Below, piece after piece: positions 27,176-35,496 of a stretch of 64,000 nucleotides of DNA. Source of the DNA: AV40 sp035568175. GTDB taxonomy: Bacteria > Verrucomicrobiota > Verrucomicrobiia > Chthoniobacterales > UBA10450. The stretch is taken from positions 124,001-188,000 of the forward strand of contig DATMON010000018.1 of the NCBI GenBank assembly GCA_035568175.1, given 5' to 3'. Every line of letters begins with the position of its first letter. Within the stretch, counting starts at the first letter, position 1. Made by a program: the position numbers and the translations under genes. Below the pieces are notes generated by a model, which saw nothing but the letters and a program-made list of their open reading frames with translations, had not been told where the DNA came from and made no database searches.

Positions 27176-28123
27176 ATGGCGACCGGTCCCGAGTTATCCC
27201 TGGTGATTCCCGTTTACAACGGCAGCCGCACCATTGGTCCGCTGGTTGAGCAGGCCGTAAAAATTCTTGGATCGACATCCTTTGAGATCGTTCTGGTCAA
27301 TGACGGCTCGGAAGACGACAGCGAGGTTGTGTGCGCCGAACTGGCGAAAAAATTTCCGCAAAGCGTAACTTTCGTCCATTTAAGCCGGAATTTCGGCGAA
27401 CACAGCGCTGTCCTCGCGGGATTCACCCAGGCGCGTGGCCGTTATGTCGCGGTGCTTGATGACGACGGGCAGAACCCGCCTGAGGAAATCGTCCGAATGC
27501 TGGACGAATTAAAACGCAAGAACTACGACGTCGTTTATGGCCACTATATCGAGAAGAAGCATTCACGGTTCCGCAATCTCGGCAGTCGTTTCAATAATCG
27601 GATCGCGACCTTGATGCTTCACAAACCGAAGGACCTTTATCTCTCGAGCTTCAAAGTGATGAATCGTTTTCTGGTCAACGAGATTATCAAATATCGCGGT
27701 CCGTATCCCTACACCGATGGTTTGATTTATCGGGTGACTCGAAACATCGGCCAAATTCCGGTGGAACATCGCGCCAGCCAGAGCGGGCCGTCGCGCTATA
27801 CGTTGCGCAGGCTGGTGCGGTTGTGGCTCAACATGTTTTTGAATTTTTCGATCAAGCCCCTGCGCATTTCGGTCTACGTCGGTCTATTCGCTTCCTGTCT
27901 CAGCATCATCGCGCTGGTTGCGATTCTAATCGACAAGCTTTGGATCACCAAAAATGTGACACTCGGTATTCCCACTGTTCTGGGCAGCGTCGTATTTTTC
28001 TCCGGGATTCAACTCATGATTCTCGGTCTGGTCGGCGAATATCTCGGCCGGCTTTATCTTGATCAGACCGGTACGCCGCAGTACGTCGTGCGCTACACGA
28101 TGCACGGCGGCTCGACCGAATAG
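27176..28123 (+). CDS. GT2 polyprenyl-phosphate glycosyltransferase
   Basis: This 315-residue enzyme of the DPM1/GtrB/ArnC type moves a sugar from its nucleotide donor to a polyprenyl phosphate. The GT2 fold shows LSLVIPVYNGSRTI, EIVLVNDGSEDDS, SRNFGEHSAVLAGF and the metal motif AVLDDDGQNPPEEI. Two C-terminal membrane helices (about 235-300) end in GLVGEYLGRLYLD. I prefer the ATG at 27176 over a TTG at 27152. The lipid-linked sugar could feed the GT-C-type membrane proteins in this region. The methyltransferase gene follows after 27 bases. Confidence 0.9.
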   Translation: MATGPELSLVIPVYNGSRTIGPLVEQAVKILGSTSFEIVLVNDGSEDDSEVVCAELAKKFPQSVTFVHLSRNFGEHSAVLAGFTQARGRYVAVLDDDGQNPPEEIVRMLDELKRKNYDVVYGHYIEKKHSRFRNLGSRFNNRIATLMLHKPKDLYLSSFKVMNRFLVNEIIKYRGPYPYTDGLIYRVTRNIGQIPVEHRASQSGPSRYTLRRLVRLWLNMFLNFSIKPLRISVYVGLFASCLSIIALVAILIDKLWITKNVTLGIPTVLGSVVFFSGIQLMILGLVGEYLGRLYLDQTGTPQYVVRYTMHGGSTE

Positions 28124-28150
28124 TCCCACTAGCCGTTTCCTTCCACGCTG

Positions 28151-28876
28151 ATGCGCCGAGATGAATACGCGACGATGTTTCGTGTTGAAGAAACGCATTG
28201 GTGGTACAAGGCGTTACACCGGCTGATTTTTCAAACGTTGGAAGCGGAACTGCCTGATTGGCGGGAAAAGGAGATTGTCGATGTTGGCTGCGGCACCGGC
28301 GCGATTTTGAAACAGCTTGAAAACCCCGAAAAAAATGTGGGAGTCGATTTGGCACCGGAGGCGGTTTCATTCTGCCATCAGCGTGGTCTTAACAATGTTC
28401 GGCAAGGCGATATTCTCGCATTGCCATTCCCTGACGCTTCGTTCGACGCGGTAATTTGTTCGAGCGTTCTCTACCACGAATGGGTCACCGATGTTGCAGG
28501 TGCAGTCCGCGAGATGCATCGAATTCTTAGACCTGGCGGTACGCTCCTGATAAACGTCCCGGCATTTCCATTTCTGCACAGCGCGCACGATGAAGCAGTC
28601 ATGACGGCTCGGCGATTTCGAAAACGAGAGATTCGACAGTTGCTCCTGGCACAGAATTTTAACATTCGGCGGTTGACCTACTGGACCACCTTTTTATTCC
28701 CGCTCGCGGTAGCCGCTCGAACTCTCGGAGGTTCGAAAATGGGGCGGGATTTTGAGACGGAGGGAACGTCGTTTACGCAACGAACGCTTGGGCGGATCAT
28801 GGCCCTTGAGCTGGACCTGCTCCGAAAGATTTCGCTCCCGTTCGGAGTGGCTTTGTTAGCGGTCGCGAGAAAATGA
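28151..28876 (+). CDS. Class I SAM-dependent methyltransferase
   Basis: This is a 241-residue methyltransferase. It begins with the YATMFRVEETHWWYKALH segment seen in methyltransferases of glycan clusters. SAM-binding motif I is IVDVGCGTGAILKQL, then VGVDLAPEAV, and motif IV-like DASFDAVICSSVLYHEW leads to RILRPGGTLLINVP. The C-terminal 80 residues contain a hydrophobic stretch (TTFLFPLAVAARTL). It follows the GT2 gene closely and is probably in one operon with it. The substrate is unknown; a lipid-linked or nucleotide sugar is a reasonable guess. Confidence 0.88.
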   Translation: MRRDEYATMFRVEETHWWYKALHRLIFQTLEAELPDWREKEIVDVGCGTGAILKQLENPEKNVGVDLAPEAVSFCHQRGLNNVRQGDILALPFPDASFDAVICSSVLYHEWVTDVAGAVREMHRILRPGGTLLINVPAFPFLHSAHDEAVMTARRFRKREIRQLLLAQNFNIRRLTYWTTFLFPLAVAARTLGGSKMGRDFETEGTSFTQRTLGRIMALELDLLRKISLPFGVALLAVARK

Positions 28877-28899
28877 CGTTCCGGGACTCTGCCTGTGAT

Positions 28900-30648
28900 C
28901 TAGTCGTTAGGCCAATCGACGCGGGCTATGCGCGAAGCCGGAAACGTTTGGGTCCGAGGAAATAAATAGGAGCCGTCGGAGAACCGGTGGAGGTGAATGT
29001 CCGGGGTATTTTCGAAAACTGTCTCCTCCATCTCGAGAACGGTCGTAATTTGACCGCCACGCCGTACGATCTCACGGGCGACGTCGTCCATCGCGTAACC
29101 AGGTGCAGTTTCCCAGGCCGACCGCCAGACAATCCAGCGGACATGGTCAACGCCGAAGACGAACTCCGGCAGCCCGAGTTCGCGGGCTCGTTTATAGACC
29201 GGATATTGTGGCAGAATGCCCAACGCCTGGGGCAGTCGTGTATAAAAGTAGGTCGGCTCCCATCCGTAGTTTAGAATCAAAACATCCCCGGATCTGGCGT
29301 TCGCGCGAAGAAACTTGCAGGTTGTTGCAACCGTTCCGGGATTTTCCCGCCACAAATCGCGGACGTAGATAAGGAGCCCGGTTCCAAGAAAGCGGTCGAC
29401 TATTTTTGCGGGGACATGAGCGCCCACAGAATACTTGCCCAAACGGATCAGGCCGCCGGGGTTCGCGGCAACCCAAGGCGTGAGCTGAGCGAGCTTCGTT
29501 AATCCGAGAACGAAGAGCAATGAAAGCCAGATCAGCGCATTTCCGCGGCTCGCTTTGACGATAATTATCGCTGCGGCCATGGCTGCCAGCGGAAGGACAG
29601 CCGAAGCGAAGCGCATCCCGGCAAGCCAAAGGGCGTCGCTTGATTGCGTCATCGCGGTAGCCAAACCGTAGAGAAGGATCGCTCCCATGACGCCGAGTAA
29701 GATCGAGCTCTCATTGGCATCCAGAAACACACCCGATGTCGCGTCAGTTTGGGCCGGCTGCTCCGAATCTTTGCGTTTCCAATGAATCAACGCTGCTCCG
29801 AGCAAGACTACTCCCGTACCGATCAAGGGTGTCACCGAAGTCGCTTCGATGAATGCCTGACCGCAGCGTTCGACAAAATCGCCGAGCGTTTGGGGTCTAC
29901 TGGTATTGAGCACGACTCCGGTGGAGAAAAGTGCCGATATAGCGATCCACGGCAAAGTTAGGAGCGCGATTGCGGGCGCCGCGAACCAGACAAAACGGCG
30001 TTGCGTCTTAAATGGCCGGTAAATCAGACCCAGCGCTCCGAGTGCAACGACGGGTGCAATTCCATACGGATGCGTATGGAAGAGCAGAACAGAAACGAGG
30101 ACAAACAACGCGCAGTCGCGCGCTGATTTCATTTCAAAAAAAATCCAAAACAACCAAACGATGAGCAGCATGTTGAGCGAGCAATAGCGGGATTGTCTGG
30201 CGAAAAGTAAAAATTGAACTGAAAGAACGAGCAGGGCGGCGGCGGTGAACGCGATTTGGCGGCTTTCCGTCAATCGCCAAAGAAAAAAGTAAATCAACAA
30301 GATCGACATCCAGCTTGCGATCGCGAACGGAAATCGCGCGGCGAAAGTGTTTTGACCGAAAACAAGGAACGATCCTGCGGTCAGGTAATATTGCACCCAC
30401 GGATGTGTCACCATGACGAGATCGCGGTTGAGACGCGCGCCGTGATCGGAATCTAGAAACGCCGCGCCGTCCCAAGCTTTGGGGACTCCGAACTTGAGAA
30501 TGTTCGAAGCCAGCGCGGCGGTGTCGCCTTCGTCTTCCCACAAATAATCGGAGCCAAGGTTTGTGAAAATGAGACCTGCACCAACTACGGCCACGACCAC
30601 AAGCGGCCAATGCCGGGGTAGCTTGGCGAGCGCGTCTGAAACTTTCAT
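28900..30648 (-). CDS. GT39-type membrane glycosyltransferase
   Basis: This 582-residue protein has about eleven membrane helices and the GT-C layout of the ArnT/PMT superfamily. The first periplasmic loop carries acidic residues (SDYLWEDEGDTAALA), followed by VMVTHPWVQYYLTAGSFLVFG and, in the next helices, FPFAIASWMSILLIYFF. A C-terminal soluble domain of about 150 residues follows (NYGWEPTYFYTRLPQALG). It should transfer a sugar from a polyprenyl-phosphate donor, consistent with the GT2 gene nearby. Acceptor and sugar are unknown. The signal word at 30299-30310 overlaps MSIL. Confidence 0.84.
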   Translation of the reverse strand: MKVSDALAKLPRHWPLVVVAVVGAGLIFTNLGSDYLWEDEGDTAALASNILKFGVPKAWDGAAFLDSDHGARLNRDLVMVTHPWVQYYLTAGSFLVFGQNTFAARFPFAIASWMSILLIYFFLWRLTESRQIAFTAAALLVLSVQFLLFARQSRYCSLNMLLIVWLFWIFFEMKSARDCALFVLVSVLLFHTHPYGIAPVVALGALGLIYRPFKTQRRFVWFAAPAIALLTLPWIAISALFSTGVVLNTSRPQTLGDFVERCGQAFIEATSVTPLIGTGVVLLGAALIHWKRKDSEQPAQTDATSGVFLDANESSILLGVMGAILLYGLATAMTQSSDALWLAGMRFASAVLPLAAMAAAIIIVKASRGNALIWLSLLFVLGLTKLAQLTPWVAANPGGLIRLGKYSVGAHVPAKIVDRFLGTGLLIYVRDLWRENPGTVATTCKFLRANARSGDVLILNYGWEPTYFYTRLPQALGILPQYPVYKRARELGLPEFVFGVDHVRWIVWRSAWETAPGYAMDDVAREIVRRGGQITTVLEMEETVFENTPDIHLHRFSDGSYLFPRTQTFPASRIARVDWPND

Positions 30649-30842
30649 TTATTCGAGATCGTATCGCCGGCTCGCGGTCTGCAGCATCTCCTTTATGCCC
30701 CGCCATCTCGGATCTGCTGAGCATGATCTTCCCGGCCGTCCAAGTCGCCAGTGCCACTCGTGAAAAGGACACAATAAGCGCGCAGCGCGGCGCCCAGCAG
30801 CATCGCTATCCAAAACGCATATCTTGGCGACATTCGAAGCGT

Positions 30843-32501
30843 TTATATTTTTCGCCGATAAATCAAAATGTGATCGGCGGTTGGTGTCACGTTCGCCAGC
30901 TTACCGGAAAAATAATACTCGGTTCCCTCTTCGGAAAGATTAATCAGGCCAACTTCCTCATAGTCTGCATCGCAATACCGGTCCGCCCATCTAAAGATAG
31001 TTTGATCCGAATCGCTCCCGGCCAGCCACGACTTTCCGACGACCACCAGAATAAGGAACTTGGGGCGCGCGGTTTCGATTTCGCGGGTCATCTCTTGTTG
31101 CATTTGGTACGCGTACGGCTGCGGCTCCATCAGTCCATAGGTGTAAATGTATCCGGTCGCGGAGCGGCGTTGCGCATAAAAGTAGATTTGCGGCTCCGAC
31201 CCCAGTACCGCGATCGTGTCCGACGGGCTCGATTGCGCACGCAAGTAATCAGCAATCTTCACCGATTCTGGAAATGGATTTGTCCCATTAACCATTCGAT
31301 TCGCTTCGGCCAGCGGCCGCTCGAAAAAGAAATCGCGCTCTGACCAGAGTGGCCAAGCCAGGCAAAGAGCGAAGATCAAGAGCACCGCCGCCTGAAAATT
31401 GCGTCCCGCGATTCGCGATGCGTCGAGCGCAGCCACAACTGCCGTTCCTGCCAGCAACGACACAGCCGGTAAAAAAAGAATAAAATAGTGCGGCCGAAAA
31501 TAAAAACCCGGGCAGACCGCCAGCGCCGAAAAGAAAGCGAACGTAATAAGAAAACCTGCGCGATTACGAATCGCCGAACGGATAGCGCACGCGATCAAGC
31601 CGATCGCCGCAATCGCCCAAACGGGCCATGCTGTTCCTAAAACAGTCCAGAAATGAACGGCCAAAATCTGGAGCCCCTCACGCAATGGAACCCGACTGCC
31701 GTACTGGCCCGCATATTTAATGGTCCAGAACCAGAATCTCTCGAGCGCGCCGCCGCTCCACAAAGCAAAGACGGCGAAAAGGAACGGAACGCTTGCGCCG
31801 GCAAGAAAAAGCAGGTTTCGAGAAAAAGTTTTCTTCGCGTCGAGCTGCGCTCCCCAATCGCGACCCAACAGGTAAATCGAGCCAAAGAGGACAAAAAATA
31901 ATCCGGGCTGCTTCATCAATACGGCCAATCCAAAAAGGAAACCACTTGTGAAGATCAAGCGGCGCGATTGCCGGTCGAGCGCTCGGAGGAGAACCAGGCT
32001 GCCGGCGACTGCAAACAAAACGACGAAGTGTGTCGCGTGTGCCGCCTGCCCGAGCACGTGAGGCATTAACGAAAGCACAGAATAGCTCGCGGCGGCCGTC
32101 ATTCCGCCAAGCTCACCCAGCAGCTCTCGGCCGAGCAGAAATATCAGGCCGACGGTAACCAGATTGATCAAGACCAGCCCAATGTGAACACCGGCCGTTG
32201 ACTGGCCGAAGATCGACATCAGCAGGGCGTAGGCGCCGGCCGTGCCTGGAAATTTCATGCTGTAAGCGAGCTTGTAGGGAAGAACCCCGTGCAAGAGGAG
32301 TTGGCCGCTATAGGCGTACTCGCCTTCGTCCCGTTCCAATGGCAAGCCGGCTAGGCGAATCCTCGCCCACACGACAGCTGTCAGCGTTGCACCGAATAGA
32401 ATCCAAGCCGCAACCCGAAGGATAGTTTCGTAAGAGGCCGGCTTCGATTTCACAAGGCTGACGCGAGGAGGCGAGTCTGCCGGATTCAGCGGCGTTGCCA
32501 A
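30843..32501 (-). CDS. GT39-type membrane glycosyltransferase
   Basis: This is a second GT-C-type protein of 552 residues. It has an acidic first loop (LERDEGEYAYSGQLLLHGVLPY), a second loop KFPGTAGAYALLMSIFGQS, about ten helices and a soluble C-terminal domain of about 130 residues. The chosen start is TTG at 32501; a GTG 16 codons later is possible. It lies 194 bases upstream of the 28900-30648 gene on the same strand. Both proteins share overall design but are not close paralogues. The signal word at 32209-32220 again falls on an MSI- codon run. Confidence 0.84.
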   Translation of the reverse strand: MATPLNPADSPPRVSLVKSKPASYETILRVAAWILFGATLTAVVWARIRLAGLPLERDEGEYAYSGQLLLHGVLPYKLAYSMKFPGTAGAYALLMSIFGQSTAGVHIGLVLINLVTVGLIFLLGRELLGELGGMTAAASYSVLSLMPHVLGQAAHATHFVVLFAVAGSLVLLRALDRQSRRLIFTSGFLFGLAVLMKQPGLFFVLFGSIYLLGRDWGAQLDAKKTFSRNLLFLAGASVPFLFAVFALWSGGALERFWFWTIKYAGQYGSRVPLREGLQILAVHFWTVLGTAWPVWAIAAIGLIACAIRSAIRNRAGFLITFAFFSALAVCPGFYFRPHYFILFLPAVSLLAGTAVVAALDASRIAGRNFQAAVLLIFALCLAWPLWSERDFFFERPLAEANRMVNGTNPFPESVKIADYLRAQSSPSDTIAVLGSEPQIYFYAQRRSATGYIYTYGLMEPQPYAYQMQQEMTREIETARPKFLILVVVGKSWLAGSDSDQTIFRWADRYCDADYEEVGLINLSEEGTEYYFSGKLANVTPTADHILIYRRKI

Positions 32502-32558
32502 GCGGAGTTTGAGCCTTCGGAGGTGGCATGCGCCCTGCTTATGGTGATTATAGATATT

Positions 32559-33176
32559 ATGATTACAATAAGCATTCGCCCTTACACCCTCCGTAAAATT
32601 GGCTTTGTCGGCTTAGCCCTTTTTTGTCTCTCCTGTCTCTCCGCCTTTGCCCAGTCAACTTACATCACCGTTAACTCCACCCCTTATGACAGGCAAATGA
32701 CGCGGATACGGCCGATTCTTGCCTCCGCGGCCGGACATAAAGAGCAAAATCTGTCATTCGCATTAGTAAACCATTGGATCGGAGATCTGCGCGCAATTCC
32801 GTACGGTTTTTCTATGGAATGGAAAACACCGGACGAAGTCCAGACTGGTGCATTTGCCGATTGCAAGGGAAAGGCGGTCGCCCTTTATAACACCATGCAT
32901 TCGCGCGGAGTCCAAAACGTCCGACTCGTCATCGGCAAGCGTCTTCCAACGAGTCGCAAGACCCATGCTTGGCTGGAGTGGAATACCGATGGCGGCACAT
33001 ACATACTCGATCCAACGATTAATTGGGCTGCATGTCGCGCGGACCGATGGGGCAGACGGTCATATATTCCGCTCTACGCTTATGCTGGCGGACAAAAATT
33101 TCGCGCCGCCACCACGTCGACACTCTACGCCAAGAACGAACCCCTGGGTGGGCGACGAGTCGCAAGCAGGCTGTAA
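32559..33176 (+). CDS. Exported transglutaminase-like cysteine protease
   Basis: This protein of about 205 residues has a signal peptide ending SAFAQ. A possible catalytic triad of the bacterial transglutaminase-like (BTLCP/DUF920) type is visible: Cys in GAFADCKGKAVAL, His in RKTHAWLEW and Asp in TYILDPTIN. The order and spacing fit the papain-like transglutaminase fold. Family members are periplasmic proteases that often act in surface-protein systems; the target here is unknown. Start choice is uncertain: in-frame starts also exist at 32523 (GTG) and 32541 (ATG). It diverges from the GT39 gene. Confidence 0.7.
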   Translation: MITISIRPYTLRKIGFVGLALFCLSCLSAFAQSTYITVNSTPYDRQMTRIRPILASAAGHKEQNLSFALVNHWIGDLRAIPYGFSMEWKTPDEVQTGAFADCKGKAVALYNTMHSRGVQNVRLVIGKRLPTSRKTHAWLEWNTDGGTYILDPTINWAACRADRWGRRSYIPLYAYAGGQKFRAATTSTLYAKNEPLGGRRVASRL

Positions 33177-33329
33177 TTAAAATCGCGTAAGTTCGCGCGG
33201 CGCTTCGGGGCGGCTGGCTGGTACGGGTTGCCACGGCTGAAACGACCAATGCCCGTGAAAATCTTCGACTAGGGGAAAGATTTATATTGCCAAGGCCCGG
33301 CCGCCTGACGTATTATCGTTTTTGTAGCT

Positions 33330-34037
33330 ATGGAAATTATGAGCGCATATCTCTTCCGCTTTTCTCGTGTCGGTGCCTTCGTTTGCGGTCTCGTTCTCAC
33401 CAGCGGACTGCAACTATTCGGCGGCGAAGTCGTCTCCGTCGAACAACAATCACCAGTTTACGCCCGCAATGTCGCGCGTTTCAGCCTTGGAGCCCGAATT
33501 GACGACCACCTCGCTCAAATTGCGCTCATCTCGGATCACCCGACTTTCGGCTACGCATTGCCGGATGGAAATAGCGAGCTGGTACTTTCGCTTTCGAGAA
33601 TCCAGAACTTCGACATGATCTCGTTCTTGAACGATGGCAGCACCGGCACGGTGACGATTTCCACTTCGAATTCGAGATTAGCTGCGGCCAGTTCGCAATG
33701 GCATCAAATCGTAAAACAAGATCTAACCGCAAAAGCTACGAAGATAAAGGTAGGTCCGACTGAAGCGAAGTATGTGAAATTCACTTTCAACGTTTCCAAA
33801 TCCGGTCACATCGCGGAGCTCGCAGTTTATTCAACGGCGAAGTTAACGATAGCCAACACCGCATTGGCAGGAGGTAGCCAGGGGGCGGTCGATGGCAAAG
33901 ATGCGAAAGATTTCGGCGGCGGCAAGGAGGCTAAGGAGGTTGCCGAAGGGCCACCGGAGGAAGGTCCGCCACCAAATCTTCCCGATCCGCCCCCCTTCGT
34001 GTTTACGCCGATCAGGTTACAACAGGTAAGCGAATAG
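33330..34037 (+). CDS. Exported protein with discoidin-like beta domain
   Basis: This 235-residue protein has an N-terminal signal peptide (about 1-31, ending QLFGG). A beta-rich domain (about 40-175) recalls F5/8-type C domains: FSLGARIDDHLAQIALISDHP, MISFLNDGSTGTVTIST and a closing VKFTFNVSKSGHIAELAVYS. A Gly/Lys-rich then Pro-rich tail follows (EGPPEEGPPPNLPDPPP). No enzyme motif is seen. It may be a surface or periplasmic carbohydrate-binding protein. A strong terminator follows 34 bases after the stop. An alternative ATG lies 3 codons downstream. Confidence 0.7.
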   Translation: MEIMSAYLFRFSRVGAFVCGLVLTSGLQLFGGEVVSVEQQSPVYARNVARFSLGARIDDHLAQIALISDHPTFGYALPDGNSELVLSLSRIQNFDMISFLNDGSTGTVTISTSNSRLAAASSQWHQIVKQDLTAKATKIKVGPTEAKYVKFTFNVSKSGHIAELAVYSTAKLTIANTALAGGSQGAVDGKDAKDFGGGKEAKEVAEGPPEEGPPPNLPDPPPFVFTPIRLQQVSE

Positions 34038-34070
34038 CCGTCCCCCTCCGGAAGGTTTAAGTTTAATTAA

Positions 34071-34104
34071 GAGACCCACCCATGATCGGGTGGGTCTCTT
34101 TTTT
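34071..34104 (+). terminator. Rho-independent terminator between convergent genes
   Basis: A perfect 11-bp stem GAGACCCACCC / GGGTGGGTCTC with loop ATGATC is followed by six T. It ends the plus-strand gene at 34037 and, being A-poor on its other side, may act less well for the convergent gene. Confidence 0.9.
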
Positions 34105-34139
34105 CATCGTCTAATTTGTCCAGGAATGGGCTGCTGCCT

Positions 34140-35411
34140 TTAGAGCTCGTCCCGGATGATCTTAAAAATCTGCGTATTATCGATTGTGCCATGTAACCCT
34201 TCGGTACCTGGGCCGCTTCCATACGAGACGACATCCTCTACCGTCTCTAAAGCAGTTTTAGTATAAAACGCGGCCGGTTCTGATTGCTCCTTTCGCGCGC
34301 CCTCTTCCGCTTTGCCGGATGTTTCTTTTTCCGGACCTTTTGCAGCGCCGTATGACTGCCCGCCTTTTGGACCTGTTGCCCAAGTCAACCATGGTTCGCC
34401 CGACGGGTTCAATCCGAGTAACGCAATTCCGCTGTCCTTGCGAAATGGAAAACCGTTCGCGTGCAAACCACCGATTGCCGTATCGCCGCACACGATAATT
34501 GTCGATTTTGGTCCGGCGTAGCGTTGCGCCGTTGATAGTGTCCGATCGAGTTCGGCGGTCTCGGTTAAGGTTTTCTCCGCATTGTTTGTTTCGGCCGCTT
34601 TTCGCATCCGAGTAGCATCGACGATGAGCAGATAACCGCGCTGGTTGTATTGCAATAACTCGATGGCACGTCGCACGACGTCCGACAAACCGGGTTCGTC
34701 ATTCCAAGCTTCTTGATTGCTGCTGTTGTCTCCGTCCCCAAACGCTCCAAAAAGTTTTGGCCTCCGCCAGACCGGAATGGATTCCAGCTCCGCTCGAGTG
34801 CGGACAATATCAAAGCCGTTTTGCCGCAATTCGAGCAGTAGATCGCGGTTGTCTTGTCGCTGCCCCTGTTTTGCTTCGGGAAGAAATTCAACAGCGCTCA
34901 TCCCCAAGCAGAGATCGATCTTTGCACCCTCAACGAGTTGACGCGCGACCTGGTCGATATCGTTCGCGTTAGTCGTATGCGCATAAAAGGCCGCGCACGT
35001 CGCATTCGTCAGTGATCCGTTTGTCACCAAACCGGTCGCGCGCCCGCGGCTGTGCGCTAATTCGAGAATGCTCGCGAGCGGTCTGCCCGCGGGATCGACT
35101 GACAGGGAGTGATTATTAACTTTAACTCCCGTGGCCACGGCGCTCGCGGCCGCTGCCTGATCGGAGACCGCGAAATCCCTCGAGTGATTAGTTACAAGAG
35201 CGACGTGCGGCATTCCGTCCAAGGCCAAATGCGCATCGGATCCTCCAATATAAACCCGTGTCAGCGCGATGCGTTCCGGCGCAAGTCCTTCACCGATAAC
35301 AAGGATTATCCCGAACGGTTTCTGGACGACCCAATGCTGGAAATAGAGAACCCCGAGCCCGGCGAAAACAGCGAGGCACAAAAGTGCGAGCAATTGATTG
35401 CGCCACTTCAT
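34140..35411 (-). CDS. Alkaline-phosphatase-fold protein lacking active-site residues
   Basis: This 423-residue protein has an N-terminal membrane anchor (about 8-27) and the overall sequence plan of PhoA-type alkaline phosphatases. At the position of the metal-binding GDG it reads VIGEGLAPE. At the nucleophile site DSAA it reads SDQAAAASAVATGVK. The D-x3-H site is VDATRMRKAAE. The DH motif is CGDTAIGG, and the HTG-type site is TVEDVVSYGSG before the family ending GTIDNTQIF. The fold is therefore recognisable but the catalytic and zinc-ligand positions look substituted. The upstream frame (to 35585) overlaps gpmI and is rejected; ATG at 35411 starts just before the membrane helix. Confidence 0.75.
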   Translation of the reverse strand: MKWRNQLLALLCLAVFAGLGVLYFQHWVVQKPFGIILVIGEGLAPERIALTRVYIGGSDAHLALDGMPHVALVTNHSRDFAVSDQAAAASAVATGVKVNNHSLSVDPAGRPLASILELAHSRGRATGLVTNGSLTNATCAAFYAHTTNANDIDQVARQLVEGAKIDLCLGMSAVEFLPEAKQGQRQDNRDLLLELRQNGFDIVRTRAELESIPVWRRPKLFGAFGDGDNSSNQEAWNDEPGLSDVVRRAIELLQYNQRGYLLIVDATRMRKAAETNNAEKTLTETAELDRTLSTAQRYAGPKSTIIVCGDTAIGGLHANGFPFRKDSGIALLGLNPSGEPWLTWATGPKGGQSYGAAKGPEKETSGKAEEGARKEQSEPAAFYTKTALETVEDVVSYGSGPGTEGLHGTIDNTQIFKIIRDEL

Positions 35412-35496
35412 CAGCGCGATGTATCTGCGCACGAGTTCTATTGTCAACGAAAGAACCGCTTGTCCGAGTTCATAATCGTCGGCAGAGTGCGCGCAT

